A DNA stretch of 64,000 nt from contig NZ_JAHKJW010000025.1 of NCBI RefSeq assembly GCF_019710745.1, positions 19,815 to 83,814 on the forward strand, given 5' to 3'. The notes below the pieces were generated by a model. It was not told the DNA's origin. It did no database searches and saw only the letters and a list, made by a program, of their open reading frames with translations. The position numbers and the translations under genes are program-made. This DNA comes from Streptomyces beigongshangae. Its GTDB lineage: Bacteria > Actinomycetota > Actinomycetes > Streptomycetales > Streptomycetaceae. Each line of letters opens with the position of its first letter. Within the stretch, counting starts at the first letter, position 1. Below, one piece after another: positions 34,991 to 43,529 of this stretch.

Positions 34991-36531
34991 CGACGGACAC
35001 CCTCGTGGCGCCCGGGCACGACGCCGCGAACCGCGTCCGCGCCGTACGGCAGCGTCACGCCCGCCGCGGTGACCGCGGCACGGTGCGCGGGCACGCGTAC
35101 ACCCTCTACCTCGTCGCTCTGTTCGCCGTCTTCTACCTGGTGCCGGTCGTGCACGCCCGGAGCACCTCACCGGCACTGGTCTCCGTGGGGCCCCTCGCGG
35201 AGACGGTTCCCCCGGCCTGTGCGCTCGCGGTGGCGGTGTGCTGGGGGGCCCAGGTCACCGGTCGGTTCTGGGGGCCGCTGGTGGTCCAGCCGTTCCTGCT
35301 GCACGTCCTCATGTCCACGGACATCTCCCCGACGCTCTACCTCGGCACGATCGCCCGGCGCCGGCTGACGTACGCAGGCACGGCCGGGCTGCTGTCGGTC
35401 TGTGCGGCGGCGTATCTCGCGACCGACCTCTTCGATGACCTCGACACCGCGGTGCAGGGTCTCGTGTCCGTGCTGGGGCTCAGCGCCCTCGCCGCGTTCG
35501 CGTGGCTCTGGGGTCAGGTGCGGGCGCTGCGCGACAATCTGGTGCTCGCCTGCGCGGTCGGCGGCGCGGCACTCGTGGTGGCCGGCGTGAGCCGGGCGGC
35601 CCCGGACGGCGCAGTGGGGCTGTGGCTCCTCGCCGGAGTACTGGCGACCACCGCGGCGGCCCTCGGGCGGGCGGCCCTCGGGTCGATCCGCAGCGCCGAC
35701 CTCGCCCGGCTCGCCCGTGATTCGGCCCGCGCATCCCAGGCCCAGGCATACGCCTGGACCGGGACGCTCCACCACGCGCTGGACCTGTACCGGCCGGAGC
35801 CGCACGGTTTCACCTCGGCCCTGATCCATCCGGACGGACGGCTTCGAGGACATCTCTCGCAGGGTGCGATCCGGGCGCTGCGCACGCCCGGCCGCGCGAG
35901 CGCGGGCGTGGCACTCCTGCTGATCGGCGGCGCCGTGCTGACGCACGGGGCGGCCGGGCGGGAGAGCGAGCCGGCGTTGTGGCTGTGGGTACTGGGATCG
36001 ATCTGTGTGTACCTGGGATCCGGGTGGGTGGGCGAGACATGGCGCGGACTGCGCGACGAGCTGACCCTGGCCCCGTTGTTCGGTGGGTGGTGGGGCGGCG
36101 TCCTCGCCCGCACGCTGGTCTGGCCCGTCGTCACGGTGACGTCCGGCACCCTCCTGGGCGGCGGCCTCGCAGTCGTCGTCCGGTGGGAGCACCACAGCGG
36201 ACGTACGGGCGGCACGGTCCTCCTGGTCGCCGGGTCGGTGGTGCTGGTGCTCGGCGCCAGGTTCCTGCGCGAGATGAAGCTGCATCTTCCGCTCGAACTG
36301 CTCCTCCCGATCGTCACACCACTCGGCGACCTCTCCGGACTGCGCCTCGTGGCCTGGCAGTTCGACGGGTTCGTCGTCGTGGCGATCGGCATCGCCGTGA
36401 TGGGCGCCCTACCGTCCGCGGCCGGTGCGACGGCGCTGGCGATCGGTGTCGCCGCCTGCTGTGTCTGGACAGGTCTGCGCCGCACGGGCTGGGCACACCG
36501 GGGACTGCTCTCCCGCCTCGGTCGGGTGTAG
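34987..36531 (+). CDS. DUF6297-like polytopic membrane protein (ABC permease partner)
   Basis: 514 residues with about ten or more hydrophobic segments, for example YTLYLVALFAVFYLVPVV, GLVSVLGLSALAAFAWLWGQ, GGTVLLVAGSVVLVLGARFL and VVVAIGIAVMGALPSAAGAT. The layout fits the DUF6297 proteins found beside small ABC ATPases in actinomycete clusters. ATGA overlap with the ATPase gene implies coupled translation, so it is probably the permease. A strong terminator follows, ending the four-gene run. Confidence 0.8.
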   Translation: MTTDTLVAPGHDAANRVRAVRQRHARRGDRGTVRGHAYTLYLVALFAVFYLVPVVHARSTSPALVSVGPLAETVPPACALAVAVCWGAQVTGRFWGPLVVQPFLLHVLMSTDISPTLYLGTIARRRLTYAGTAGLLSVCAAAYLATDLFDDLDTAVQGLVSVLGLSALAAFAWLWGQVRALRDNLVLACAVGGAALVVAGVSRAAPDGAVGLWLLAGVLATTAAALGRAALGSIRSADLARLARDSARASQAQAYAWTGTLHHALDLYRPEPHGFTSALIHPDGRLRGHLSQGAIRALRTPGRASAGVALLLIGGAVLTHGAAGRESEPALWLWVLGSICVYLGSGWVGETWRGLRDELTLAPLFGGWWGGVLARTLVWPVVTVTSGTLLGGGLAVVVRWEHHSGRTGGTVLLVAGSVVLVLGARFLREMKLHLPLELLLPIVTPLGDLSGLRLVAWQFDGFVVVAIGIAVMGALPSAAGATALAIGVAACCVWTGLRRTGWAHRGLLSRLGRV

Positions 36532-36539
36532 CACCGCTG

Positions 36540-36572
36540 GCGGGGCGGCCCCGGGAAGCGGGTCCGCCCCGC
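36540..36572. terminator. Terminator hairpin after the ABC permease gene
   Basis: gcggggcgg (36540-36548) pairs with ccgccccgc (36564-36572), starting nine bases after the stop codon. It would end the plus-strand cassette transcript. Confidence 0.7.
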
Positions 36573-37132
36573 GAGCGGGCGTGCCACCCAGGTCCTCGGC
36601 ATCCTTCCCCTACGCGTACGCGTGCTCGGATCCTCGTCGCCCGGGCCGGCGCGGGTCGTGTCCGGACACGCGCCTGCGAACCCGGGCGGCACCGCGCCAA
36701 GCTCACGCTTTCGTCTCGTCGACGGCCGGACCTGGACGTGGCCGACCGGCTGGACCGTCGGATGCGGCGCGCCGATGACGGCCTCAGGGAACCGCTGCCC
36801 GAACTGCCGGCCTCCCTTCGCGCATCAGCGAGACTCGCACCGGACCGGGTTCTCCAGGACGGAACGGAAATGGCACCCGGCTGGGTGGACAGCGCCGCCG
36901 CCGACCGCCGACCAGTGGCGCCAGGAAGTGCGACAGATCCTCCAAGCACTCGAAACACCCACTGATCACTGATCGTGGCCGTTTCACGGAAGTCGTGACC
37001 AGAACCAAGCCGGGCTCTGGTCCACTTCATGTGGTCGCGTACGCAGGATGACTGTTGACCTTCGGCCGAAGGCGGTTGAGTTCGCCCGAAAATCGCTCGG
37101 CTGGATGGCGGTGTGGTCGACAGTCCTTCGCT
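36573..37132. other. 560 bp without a recognisable gene
   Basis: Two overlapping frames run to about 36970 (one has VADRLDRRMRRADDGLREPL, one ends EVRQILQALETPTDH) and may be scraps of old genes. I cannot assign either. I also looked for a short peptide gene that could serve the upstream cassette and saw none with a ribosome site. Confidence 0.4.
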
Positions 37133-37260
37133 GTGAACGAAATGCTGCCGCGGCTGGACGAGCTGCTGTTCTCCTCGGTCGAGGGCGTGTTGGTGGAATC
37201 GGTCGAGACGACCGACACGGTCGTCAGGGTTGCTGCCCGTGTGAACCGGGGTGCAGTGAT
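37133..37260 (+). pseudogene. ISL3-family transposase, N-terminal fragment
   Basis: GTG 37133 gives VNEMLPRLDELLFSSVEGVL and VESVETTDTVVRVAARVNRG, the opening of ISL3 transposases just before their zinc-binding block. The zinc cysteines and the rest are missing, and the frame continues into unrelated sequence. Confidence 0.6.
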
Positions 37261-37695
37261 CACATCGATGAATTTTGATGTCGACAGCGTGTGCGATCGC
37301 GGGTTGCGGGGTCTGCTTCATAATCCAGATGTGGACATATCCGATGAGGGACAGCCGCTCGATCCCGTCTGGCTTGAGACCAACAACAACGTGTGTGGTG
37401 GCCTGGCAGGAGGCCCGAGTGCATCGTTGGTGGCCAAGCGGTTCACTGGGGCTGGCTGGAGTTCCAGACCAGGCTCGTCGTGGGAATCGTATGAGGTCGA
37501 GACCAGCTGGTGCCGCATCGAGGTCGACCCGACCGACGGGGACACGCTTCTGAACGGCGTTGTCGATCCTCAACGGTTCGAGCATCTGGCTGCGCTGCTG
37601 ACCCGGTTCGGTCTGCGGTTCGGTCTTGAGCTCTATGACGATGACGGGGAACCACTGCGGGAGCTCGGAGCCGGAACCGCGTCAGGGCCTCATGA
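37261..37695 (+). pseudogene. Hypothetical protein, C-terminal part joined to the ISL3 fragment
   Basis: The same open frame continues with a coding-like stretch ending VETSWCRIEVDPTDGDTLLN, then GVVDPQRFEHLAALLTRFGL and LELYDDDGEPLRELGA. It looks like the end of a small cytosolic hypothetical protein whose start was replaced by the ISL3 piece. The frame has no stop until 37993, where it overlaps two minus-strand genes, so the original stop has probably been lost. No function can be given. Confidence 0.4.
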
Positions 37696-37714
37696 CGCAG
37701 CTCCGCGAAGGGTG

Positions 37715-37927
37715 TCAGCGGCCGGTGTCACTGATGCCGGCGGCGAGCTGCCCGGCCATGTCGGCAACCCACTGCCCGAACGCCGTCGGGGCGACCAGCA
37801 CACCGAAGACCAGCACGATGAGCACGGTCAGCTGTTCATCGGAGCGCTTACGCGCCTGCGTACGGCGCCGGAGCCTCACGACGATGACGACCGCCAGGAG
37901 AACCGTCACGTTGACCGACAGAACCAC
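37715..37927 (-). CDS. Small membrane protein with two transmembrane segments
   Basis: GTG 37927 stands five bases after AAGGAGAGG, which decides the start. The 70-residue product MVLSVNVTVLLAVVIVVRLR has one hydrophobic helix, a basic loop (RRRTQARKRSDEQ), and a second helix LTVLIVLVFGVLVAPTAFGQ. Similar small proteins occur in Streptomyces plasmids and integrative elements. Function is unknown. Confidence 0.65.
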   Translation of the reverse strand: MVLSVNVTVLLAVVIVVRLRRRTQARKRSDEQLTVLIVLVFGVLVAPTAFGQWVADMAGQLAAGISDTGR

Positions 37928-38094
37928 GAGCCCTCTCCTTCGCACGCACCCCCCTGCCTTGAACCCAGGAGTGGCGAGCGGGGGCAGCAGTGACAGCCCA
38001 GATGCGCGGGGATGGCGACAAAGAGCATGTAAACGACCTGAACGGCCAGCTTGCGCCTCTGCGCGTTCCGGGCTGGCGCAGGGGTGACGGCCAT
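37906..38094 (-). CDS. Possible small hydrophobic protein
   Basis: ATG 38094 gives 62 residues, MAVTPAPARNAQRRKLAVQV then VYMLFVAIPAHLGCHC. One membrane segment is likely. It overlaps the next small membrane gene by 22 bases on the same strand, as in element-borne operons. There is no clear ribosome site and the C-terminal half looks weak, so this may be spurious or decayed. Confidence 0.3.
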   Translation of the reverse strand: MAVTPAPARNAQRRKLAVQVVYMLFVAIPAHLGCHCCPRSPLLGSRQGGACEGEGSWFCRST

Positions 38095-38228
38095 TGTTTG
38101 GTCACGGTGAGCACCAGTGCTCCGACCGCATGGGTTCGCCGGGTTGGCGGCGTCGGTGCTCGGACCGGCCGGACTCGGTGTGGGAACAATGCGAGCGGTC
38201 GCGGAGCCGGTCAAACTAGGCTCCCAGC

Positions 38229-38861
38229 ATGTCTGGTCCGACGTTGGTGATCGAGTTGGCGGAGCCGCTCTCCCCGGCTGCGCTGCGGGGGTTCCGCGCC
38301 TTGATGGTGGGGCTCTCCTCCCACTTCGATGAGAGGCGGCCCGGGTTCTTCGACGTCAACGTGCCCGCAGAGCGACTGGGCGTCGAGGACAGGCGAGAGA
38401 AGGGCTGGCGAAAGCCGTTCCCGCTGCCGCTCCTCGGCAACACCTCCGCGGACGAGGAGCTCACAGCCCTGGTGGGATTCAATCCGCAGCGCGAGGACTG
38501 GCGTCGGCCCTTCCTGGTCTACTTGATGGGGCCGGGCGTCGGCGACGAGAGCACCTTCGAGGCTGAGCACGCGGACGAGCCCGAGGTGGAGGCCATCCTC
38601 GGCTTCAGACCGACCCATGCCGTCAATGTCAGCGCCGGCTGCAATCGCGAGACCGACCACGTGACCACAGCCCTGCTGACCGCCGCTGTCATGGACGTCA
38701 TCGGGGGCGTGGCCAATGTCGAGCTGCTGGACGGACAGGCGTCGGTCGTCGCTGGCCTTCCGGGGGTGTTGGGGATCGCGGGCGACGACTGGATGGCACT
38801 GGGATCGGCGGAGTTCCTGCGAGCCTGGGTTGGGCACCCCACCTTCCGGCTGGCCAAGTAG
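38229..38861 (+). CDS. DUF6368-like hypothetical protein
   Basis: 210 residues, MSGPTLVIELAEPLSPAALR to WVGHPTFRLAK. The start, the acidic middle (HADEPEVEAILGFRPTHAVN) and the block NRETDHVTTALLTAAVMDVI followed by GVLGIAGDDWMALGSAEFL fit the DUF6368 family of Streptomyces. No signal peptide, membrane segment or catalytic motif is visible. It is a single gene followed by a hairpin. Role unknown, possibly an immunity-type or regulatory protein as for many such small families. Confidence 0.7.
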   Translation: MSGPTLVIELAEPLSPAALRGFRALMVGLSSHFDERRPGFFDVNVPAERLGVEDRREKGWRKPFPLPLLGNTSADEELTALVGFNPQREDWRRPFLVYLMGPGVGDESTFEAEHADEPEVEAILGFRPTHAVNVSAGCNRETDHVTTALLTAAVMDVIGGVANVELLDGQASVVAGLPGVLGIAGDDWMALGSAEFLRAWVGHPTFRLAK

Positions 38862-38891
38862 CCCAGACAGATTCGCTGCGGAGGTGGTGCT

Positions 38892-38917
38892 GTGACCTGG
38901 AACGTTCGCCAGGTCAC
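38892..38917. terminator. Hairpin downstream of the DUF6368-like gene
   Basis: gtgacctgg (38892-38900) pairs with ccaggtcac (38909-38917) around an eight-base loop. It lies between the stop of the plus-strand gene and the 3' end of the convergent IS630 remnant. Confidence 0.5.
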
Positions 38918-38921
38918 CTGA

Positions 38922-39310
38922 TCATGCGGCGAGAGCGGGTCGGCCGCCCCAGCGGATGTCTTTCTCGCTGCGGATGCGGGCGTGTTCCTTGCGTTCGGCG
39001 ACCAGGACGTGATGGTGGCGGGCGTTGGCGTTGCGCCGGCGCAGGTCGGCGTGCAGGGCCCGGGTCTGCACGGTGTGGTTGGGGTGGTTCGAGTTGGCGG
39101 TGGTGAACTGTGGCAGCGGTCCGAAGTGCGCTTCGATCGGGTTCGCCCACGAGGCGTAGGTCGGGGTGAAACACAGCTCGACCTTGTGCTTCTTCGCCCA
39201 GCGGCGGATGTCGGTGCCCTTGTGGACGGACAGGTTGTCCATGATCACGTAGATCGGTGCGCCGTCCGGGCGTGCGGCGCGGATCGACTTCAGCGCGGCC
39301 AGCGTGTTAT
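38922..39310 (-). pseudogene. IS630-family transposase, C-terminal part
   Basis: The frame from about 39310 gives LAALKSIRAARPDGAPIYVI, then MDNLSVHKGTDIRRWAKKHK and VELCFTPTYASWANPIEAHF, the last two catalytic acidic positions of the IS630 DDE domain, ending DIRWGGRPALAA. The N-terminal HTH and the first Asp are absent. The break at about 39310 joins unrelated sequence. It is inactive. Confidence 0.85.
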
Positions 39311-39498
39311 GCGATCACAGCACCAGGTGTTCGATCGCGGCTACCGCAGGAACGCCACCAGATGCCGGCTCGAGGAAATAGGACACACGAACCAAGGGTG
39401 GTGGCCACCCGCTTGGCCGGTCAGGACCCATTCACCCTGTCAAACTCCCGTGGGAGAAGGCTCCGTTGGGACGTGGGCGAGGGAGGCAGCGAGACAGG

Positions 39499-40383
39499 GT
39501 GAGTGTAACCGAGCACGGTATGGCTGATCGTGCCGCTGCGGACGGGACGGGTCCGGGTGCGGCGGACCATGGCGTCCCGCGCGTCCGCGTGGTGGCGGAG
39601 GACCGGCCGGGCGGGCGACAGTACGGCGACAGCCCCGGCGACCGACGGCAGCGCGACGGGGCGGCGCGTGTGGTGCCGCGGCACGTGGCTTGCGTGATGG
39701 ACGGCAACGGCCGTTGGGCGCAGCGGCGTTCGCTTCCTCGTACGGCGGGTCATCGGGCTGCTGAGAGCACCGTCATCGACGTCATCGAGGCGGCCCGGGC
39801 CGCCGGTGTTGGGTGGCTGAGCCTGTACGCGTTCTCCACCGAGAACTGGAACCGTCCTGGCGTCGAGGTCGACTATCTGATGCGGCTGGTGCGCCGGGTC
39901 GTGCGCAAGCACGCGCCGCTGCTGCTGGCCCGTGGCATCCGCTGCCGTTTCCTGGGGGTCGCCGACCCGCGTATCCCCCGTGTGCTGGCCCAGGATTTCG
40001 AGGATCTGGCGACGCTGACCGCCGACAACCGGGGGATGACGCTGACCGTTGCCTTCGACCACGGGGGGCGCCGGGACATCGTGGAGGCCGCAAGGTCGCT
40101 GATCCGCAACGGGACACCCGCGGACGAGGTGACCGAACGGCTCTTCGCGGACCACCTGCCGTTCCCCGACACCCCCGACGTGGACTTGGTCATCCGCACC
40201 TCCGGCGAGCAGCGCATCTCCAATTTCATGCTCTGGCAGGTCGCCTACGCCGAGTGGGTCTTCCCCGAGGTGCTCTGGCCGGACTTCCGGGCGCCCGACT
40301 TCCTCGCCTGCCTGCACAGTTACCGGCGCCGCGACCGCCGCTTCGGCGGCGTGCCGCCCCTGACCGACGGAGACCCATCATGA
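39499..40383 (+). CDS. Cis-prenyltransferase (UppS-like), divergent paralogue
   Basis: 294 residues from GTG 39499. Other starts are possible at 39466 or ATG 39520. HVACVMDGNGRWAQRRSLPR holds the catalytic Asp and diphosphate-binding residues. WLSLYAFSTENWNRP, TLTVAFDHGGRRDIVEAARS, VDLVIRTSGEQRISNFMLWQ and FPEVLWPDF are the other family blocks. It should extend an allylic diphosphate with cis isoprene units. About 60 N-terminal residues before the core are Arg/Gly-rich and unusual. FDHGGR replaces the NYGGR of housekeeping UppS. It overlaps the downstream oxygenase gene by four bases, so the product may be that enzyme's substrate. Confidence 0.9.
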   Translation: MSVTEHGMADRAAADGTGPGAADHGVPRVRVVAEDRPGGRQYGDSPGDRRQRDGAARVVPRHVACVMDGNGRWAQRRSLPRTAGHRAAESTVIDVIEAARAAGVGWLSLYAFSTENWNRPGVEVDYLMRLVRRVVRKHAPLLLARGIRCRFLGVADPRIPRVLAQDFEDLATLTADNRGMTLTVAFDHGGRRDIVEAARSLIRNGTPADEVTERLFADHLPFPDTPDVDLVIRTSGEQRISNFMLWQVAYAEWVFPEVLWPDFRAPDFLACLHSYRRRDRRFGGVPPLTDGDPS

Positions 40384-41843
40384 CCACCGGAACCACGGGA
40401 ACGGCCGACGAAGCGCCCCTGTTCGGGCCACAGTCGCAGTTCAACAGCTTCTTCGACGACCCGCGCTGGGCGCTTGCCATAATCCGCGCCACCGTGCTGG
40501 AGGCCGCGCACCCGCAGATCGGCGGCGCCCTCGTCGACAACTCCACCTTCGTCGCTCACCCCTGGCGCCGGCTGCGCAACACGTTCCTGAGCATGCGGCG
40601 CATGTTCGGCAACGACCCGGTGGTACGCGAGAGGGAGGCCGCCCGGCTCAACCGGCTGCACGCCCGCATGAGCGGCACCGACTCCCGCGGCCGCGCCTAC
40701 GACGCCATGGACCGCGCGACCCGCGCCTGGGTGGTCGCCACCCTCTTCGAGAGCGCCGTCACCATGTGCCGGCTCAGCGGCCAGCCCCTCGACCAGGACA
40801 CCATGGAGCGGATGTACGCCGAGTACCGCACCTTCCTCGCCGCACTCGACGGCGACGCCACAGAACTTCCCGAAGACCTGAATGACTTCTGGCCGTACTT
40901 CGACCGGGTCGTCGAGAACGAGCTGGAGAACACCGAGGCAGCCCGCGTCATCCTCTACCGGCTCTTCGACCACCTGCCCGCCCCCGCCCTGCTGGACGGC
41001 GCACCGACGCTGTGGGCGGCCGGCCGCGCCGTCGCCGGCCCGCTCCTGGGCACGATCACCGTCGCCTCGCTCCCCGAACCGTACCGGCGCCGGGCCGGCC
41101 TGCCCGAGATGCCCGGCGCCGCGACCCTGATGCAGGGCGCCTACCTCGCCGCCGGACTCGCCCGCTTCCTTCCCCAGGGCTGGATCAACGCCGAAAGCAT
41201 CATCGAAGCCCTCTCACTCTCGCCCGACAGCGACCACCCCCGCGCCCGGACCGTCGCCGCCCTGACCGCCCGTATGAAGCGGGCATCGGCCTTGCTCCGC
41301 CTCCTCACACCGCTGGGCGGCGACGCTGATCCTGACCCGGCGGCTTCAACAGGCACGGGAGAGGGCCGGCGCTCGGCGGAGGAGTTCTTCCGCAAAGTGC
41401 TGGACCAGACCGGCGACGGGTACCTCGACTGGCCCGACCTCGCCGCCATGGCCCGCGAACTCTCCACCCGCCTCGACCTTGACGAACCCGAGGAGAGCCG
41501 GCTCTACGACGCCTTCGCCGCCTGGTGGCGCGAGCTCCAGGCCGCCCTCGACACCGACGGCGACGGCCGCGTCAGCGCCGAGGAGTACGCCGCCGCCGTC
41601 CCCTCCCTCGCCGGACCCGCGCTCATCCGCGTCGCAGAGGTCCTCTTCGACGCCACCGACAAGGACAACAGCGGGAGCATCGAGGCCGACGAACACCGGG
41701 CCCTCTTCCGCACCGCCTTCCACCGCGACCTCACCACCACCGACGGCACCTACGGCCGGAGCGCCTTCGTAGGCGACTTCCTCTCCTTCATGTCCGGCCG
41801 CCGCACGAGCACGCAGTACGACCCGCTCCTGGCCGACGCTTAG
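40380..41843 (+). CDS. MpaB/Lcp-family (DUF2236) oxygenase with C-terminal EF-hands
   Basis: 487 residues. The N-terminal 300 fit DUF2236: VLEAAHPQIGGALVDNSTFV (His), WRRLRNTFLSMRRMFGND, and the helix RATRAWVVATLFESAVTMCR. Relatives include haem oxygenase MpaB and latex-clearing protein Lcp, which cleaves cis-polyisoprene. Calcium-binding loops follow: a perfect EF-hand at 391-402 (DTDGDGRVSAEE), another at 427-438 (DKDNSGSIEADE) and a weaker one at 342-353. The start overlaps the stop of the cis-prenyltransferase gene (ATGA). I infer calcium-dependent oxidation of a cis-isoprenoid. Haem binding cannot be proven by eye. Confidence 0.85.
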   Translation: MTTGTTGTADEAPLFGPQSQFNSFFDDPRWALAIIRATVLEAAHPQIGGALVDNSTFVAHPWRRLRNTFLSMRRMFGNDPVVREREAARLNRLHARMSGTDSRGRAYDAMDRATRAWVVATLFESAVTMCRLSGQPLDQDTMERMYAEYRTFLAALDGDATELPEDLNDFWPYFDRVVENELENTEAARVILYRLFDHLPAPALLDGAPTLWAAGRAVAGPLLGTITVASLPEPYRRRAGLPEMPGAATLMQGAYLAAGLARFLPQGWINAESIIEALSLSPDSDHPRARTVAALTARMKRASALLRLLTPLGGDADPDPAASTGTGEGRRSAEEFFRKVLDQTGDGYLDWPDLAAMARELSTRLDLDEPEESRLYDAFAAWWRELQAALDTDGDGRVSAEEYAAAVPSLAGPALIRVAEVLFDATDKDNSGSIEADEHRALFRTAFHRDLTTTDGTYGRSAFVGDFLSFMSGRRTSTQYDPLLADA

Positions 41844-41893
41844 ACCGTCTTGGGAGGCAGAAGCTGACTGCGTCGAGGAGGTCAAGAACACCA

Positions 41894-42049
41894 TCAGAGA
41901 ACACCGTGAGGATGTGACGGATCGGCGCCGGCGACAGCGGGGGCCGCTTCGTCCAGGACTGCCGGAGGGAAGAAGAGGTCCTCGAGCGCGTCCGCAGCGA
42001 GGAGGAAAGCCGTCATCACGACCGGTAGAAGCAGGGCGAGCAGGATCAC
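41894..42049 (-). CDS. Tiny single-pass membrane protein
   Basis: GTG 42049 with GGGAGG four bases upstream gives 51 residues: MILLALLLPVVMTAFLLAAD then an acidic, Pro-rich tail (EDLFFPPAVLDEAAPAVAG). One N-terminal membrane helix is evident. Proteins of this shape are common in Streptomyces genomes, and most lack a function. It is convergent with the oxygenase gene. Confidence 0.6.
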   Translation of the reverse strand: MILLALLLPVVMTAFLLAADALEDLFFPPAVLDEAAPAVAGADPSHPHGVL

Positions 42050-42281
42050 AGAACCTCCCGGCAGGTCGGTCTGTGGGCTTCGCGGCCCGGCGTTCAGGAG
42101 GACCTGAATGGCGCAATGCGCACGGCGGCAGACGACGGCGTCCACCACGCCATGCTCGGCATCGCCCGCCCGCACAACCTCACCCTCACCTTCACCCTCA
42201 CCGGATAACAGGCAAACAAGCAGGTCAGTCCGCATGGCACCGCCCATTTAGGGGGCACCGTCTAGACACCGCTGGCGGCCC

Positions 42282-43337
42282 TCAGGTCACCTCGTGTGGA
42301 GCTGTGGTCTCTTGGGTGAGTCGGGAGACCAGTTCGAGCCAGCCGCTTTCCAGCCGCTGCAGCGGTAGGTCGCAATGGTCGCTCAGATGTCGGAGAAGAG
42401 CGGGCTCCAGATAGCCCAGCAGCGCGTGGCTGAACAGTTCCGCGTCTGCTTCCGGTGCAGCCAGGCTGAGCAGGACGCTGACCCGCTCGTGGTACGAGCG
42501 GCGGGGTGCGCGCCGGTAGCGCTGGTCGGGGGAGGGCTCGGCGGCTATCTGGAGTTCCATCTCCTGGGCATAGCGCCGTATGGCGGCCACCCCGAACGCG
42601 CGAAGCTGCTCGATGGCCCTGTCACGGCCGTCTGCTTGGTCCAAGCCGCTGAGGTGAGCGGCCTGGAAGGTATCCTCGGAGTGCTGCAGCAGGGCTTGCA
42701 ACAGACCTGTGCGGTCACCGAACCGCCGAAAGACGGTGCCTTTGCCGACACCTGCCGCGGTGGCCACCGCTTCCATGGTGAGGTGCTTCAGCCCGTGCTC
42801 CCGCGCTATCCGTGCCGCGGCGTTGAGCAGGCGGGTGTGATTGCGTGCCGCGTCCACGCGCAGCCGTCTGCTGTCCTCGCGAAGATGCGGCGGCCGGGGC
42901 GCGGGCGGTGTTTCACTCTGGTGGTTGCCTGCCGGGCTCGGACAGGGGCATGCTCTCGGCGGAGGAGCAGCTTGTCGGTGCGGTGCCGCCTGTGCGACCG
43001 TCTCGACGAGGTCCAGCGCCAGGCCGGCAGTGTGCAGCGCGGCGGCGTCGGGCTTCTCGACCAGCGGCAGCAGGTCGGCCAGAAGGGTGATGAAGCGTCC
43101 GCCGTTTTCGTGGACGGCCGTCATCGAGCCCTCCCGTATCACGGCCCGGATGCTGACCGCGCTGAGCGACCCGGTCCCGGCGGCCGACTGCGCGAGAAGC
43201 TCGGCCAGGCGATGCTCGAGGCCGGTCGGCTGCCACACACCGTGGCGGAAGTCCCGCATGAGGGCCTTGAGTCGTTCCTGGACGCTGTTGGGGTGTGAGT
43301 GCTGAGGAGAGTGTGGCTCGTCGGGGGTGGTGGACAC
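42282..43337 (-). CDS. TetR-family regulator with long N-terminal extension
   Basis: The TetR HTH lies at about 165-210 (RLLNAAARIAREHGLKHLTM, EAVATAAGVGKGTVFRRFGD), followed by an all-helical ligand domain to residue 351. Most TetR proteins start close to the HTH. A GTG at 42857 would give such a 191-residue protein, but its ribosome site is poor. The upstream frame to ATG 43337 is coding-like (ERLKALMRDFRHGVW, RFITLLADLLPLVEKPDAAA), so I keep the long form. The extension may be an extra domain or a fused gene scrap. It could control the FAD oxidase. Confidence 0.8.
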   Translation of the reverse strand: MSTTPDEPHSPQHSHPNSVQERLKALMRDFRHGVWQPTGLEHRLAELLAQSAAGTGSLSAVSIRAVIREGSMTAVHENGGRFITLLADLLPLVEKPDAAALHTAGLALDLVETVAQAAPHRQAAPPPRACPCPSPAGNHQSETPPAPRPPHLREDSRRLRVDAARNHTRLLNAAARIAREHGLKHLTMEAVATAAGVGKGTVFRRFGDRTGLLQALLQHSEDTFQAAHLSGLDQADGRDRAIEQLRAFGVAAIRRYAQEMELQIAAEPSPDQRYRRAPRRSYHERVSVLLSLAAPEADAELFSHALLGYLEPALLRHLSDHCDLPLQRLESGWLELVSRLTQETTAPHEVT

Positions 43338-43529
43338 TCGGAACGCTCCCAGATGGATCGTGGAGTGCGGGCGTTGAGGGCTTGGGTGCAGCCGGCCCGC
43401 CAGTGGCGGTTTCGTGAGTCAGGTGGGTGCGGCCCGCGTCTGCGGCGGTGTCGGTGGGGCCCGGCAGCACCGGGGTGGCGCCCTGCGGATGGAGGACGTC
43501 ACCCCGGTGGGACCCGTCTCGCCCTGAGA

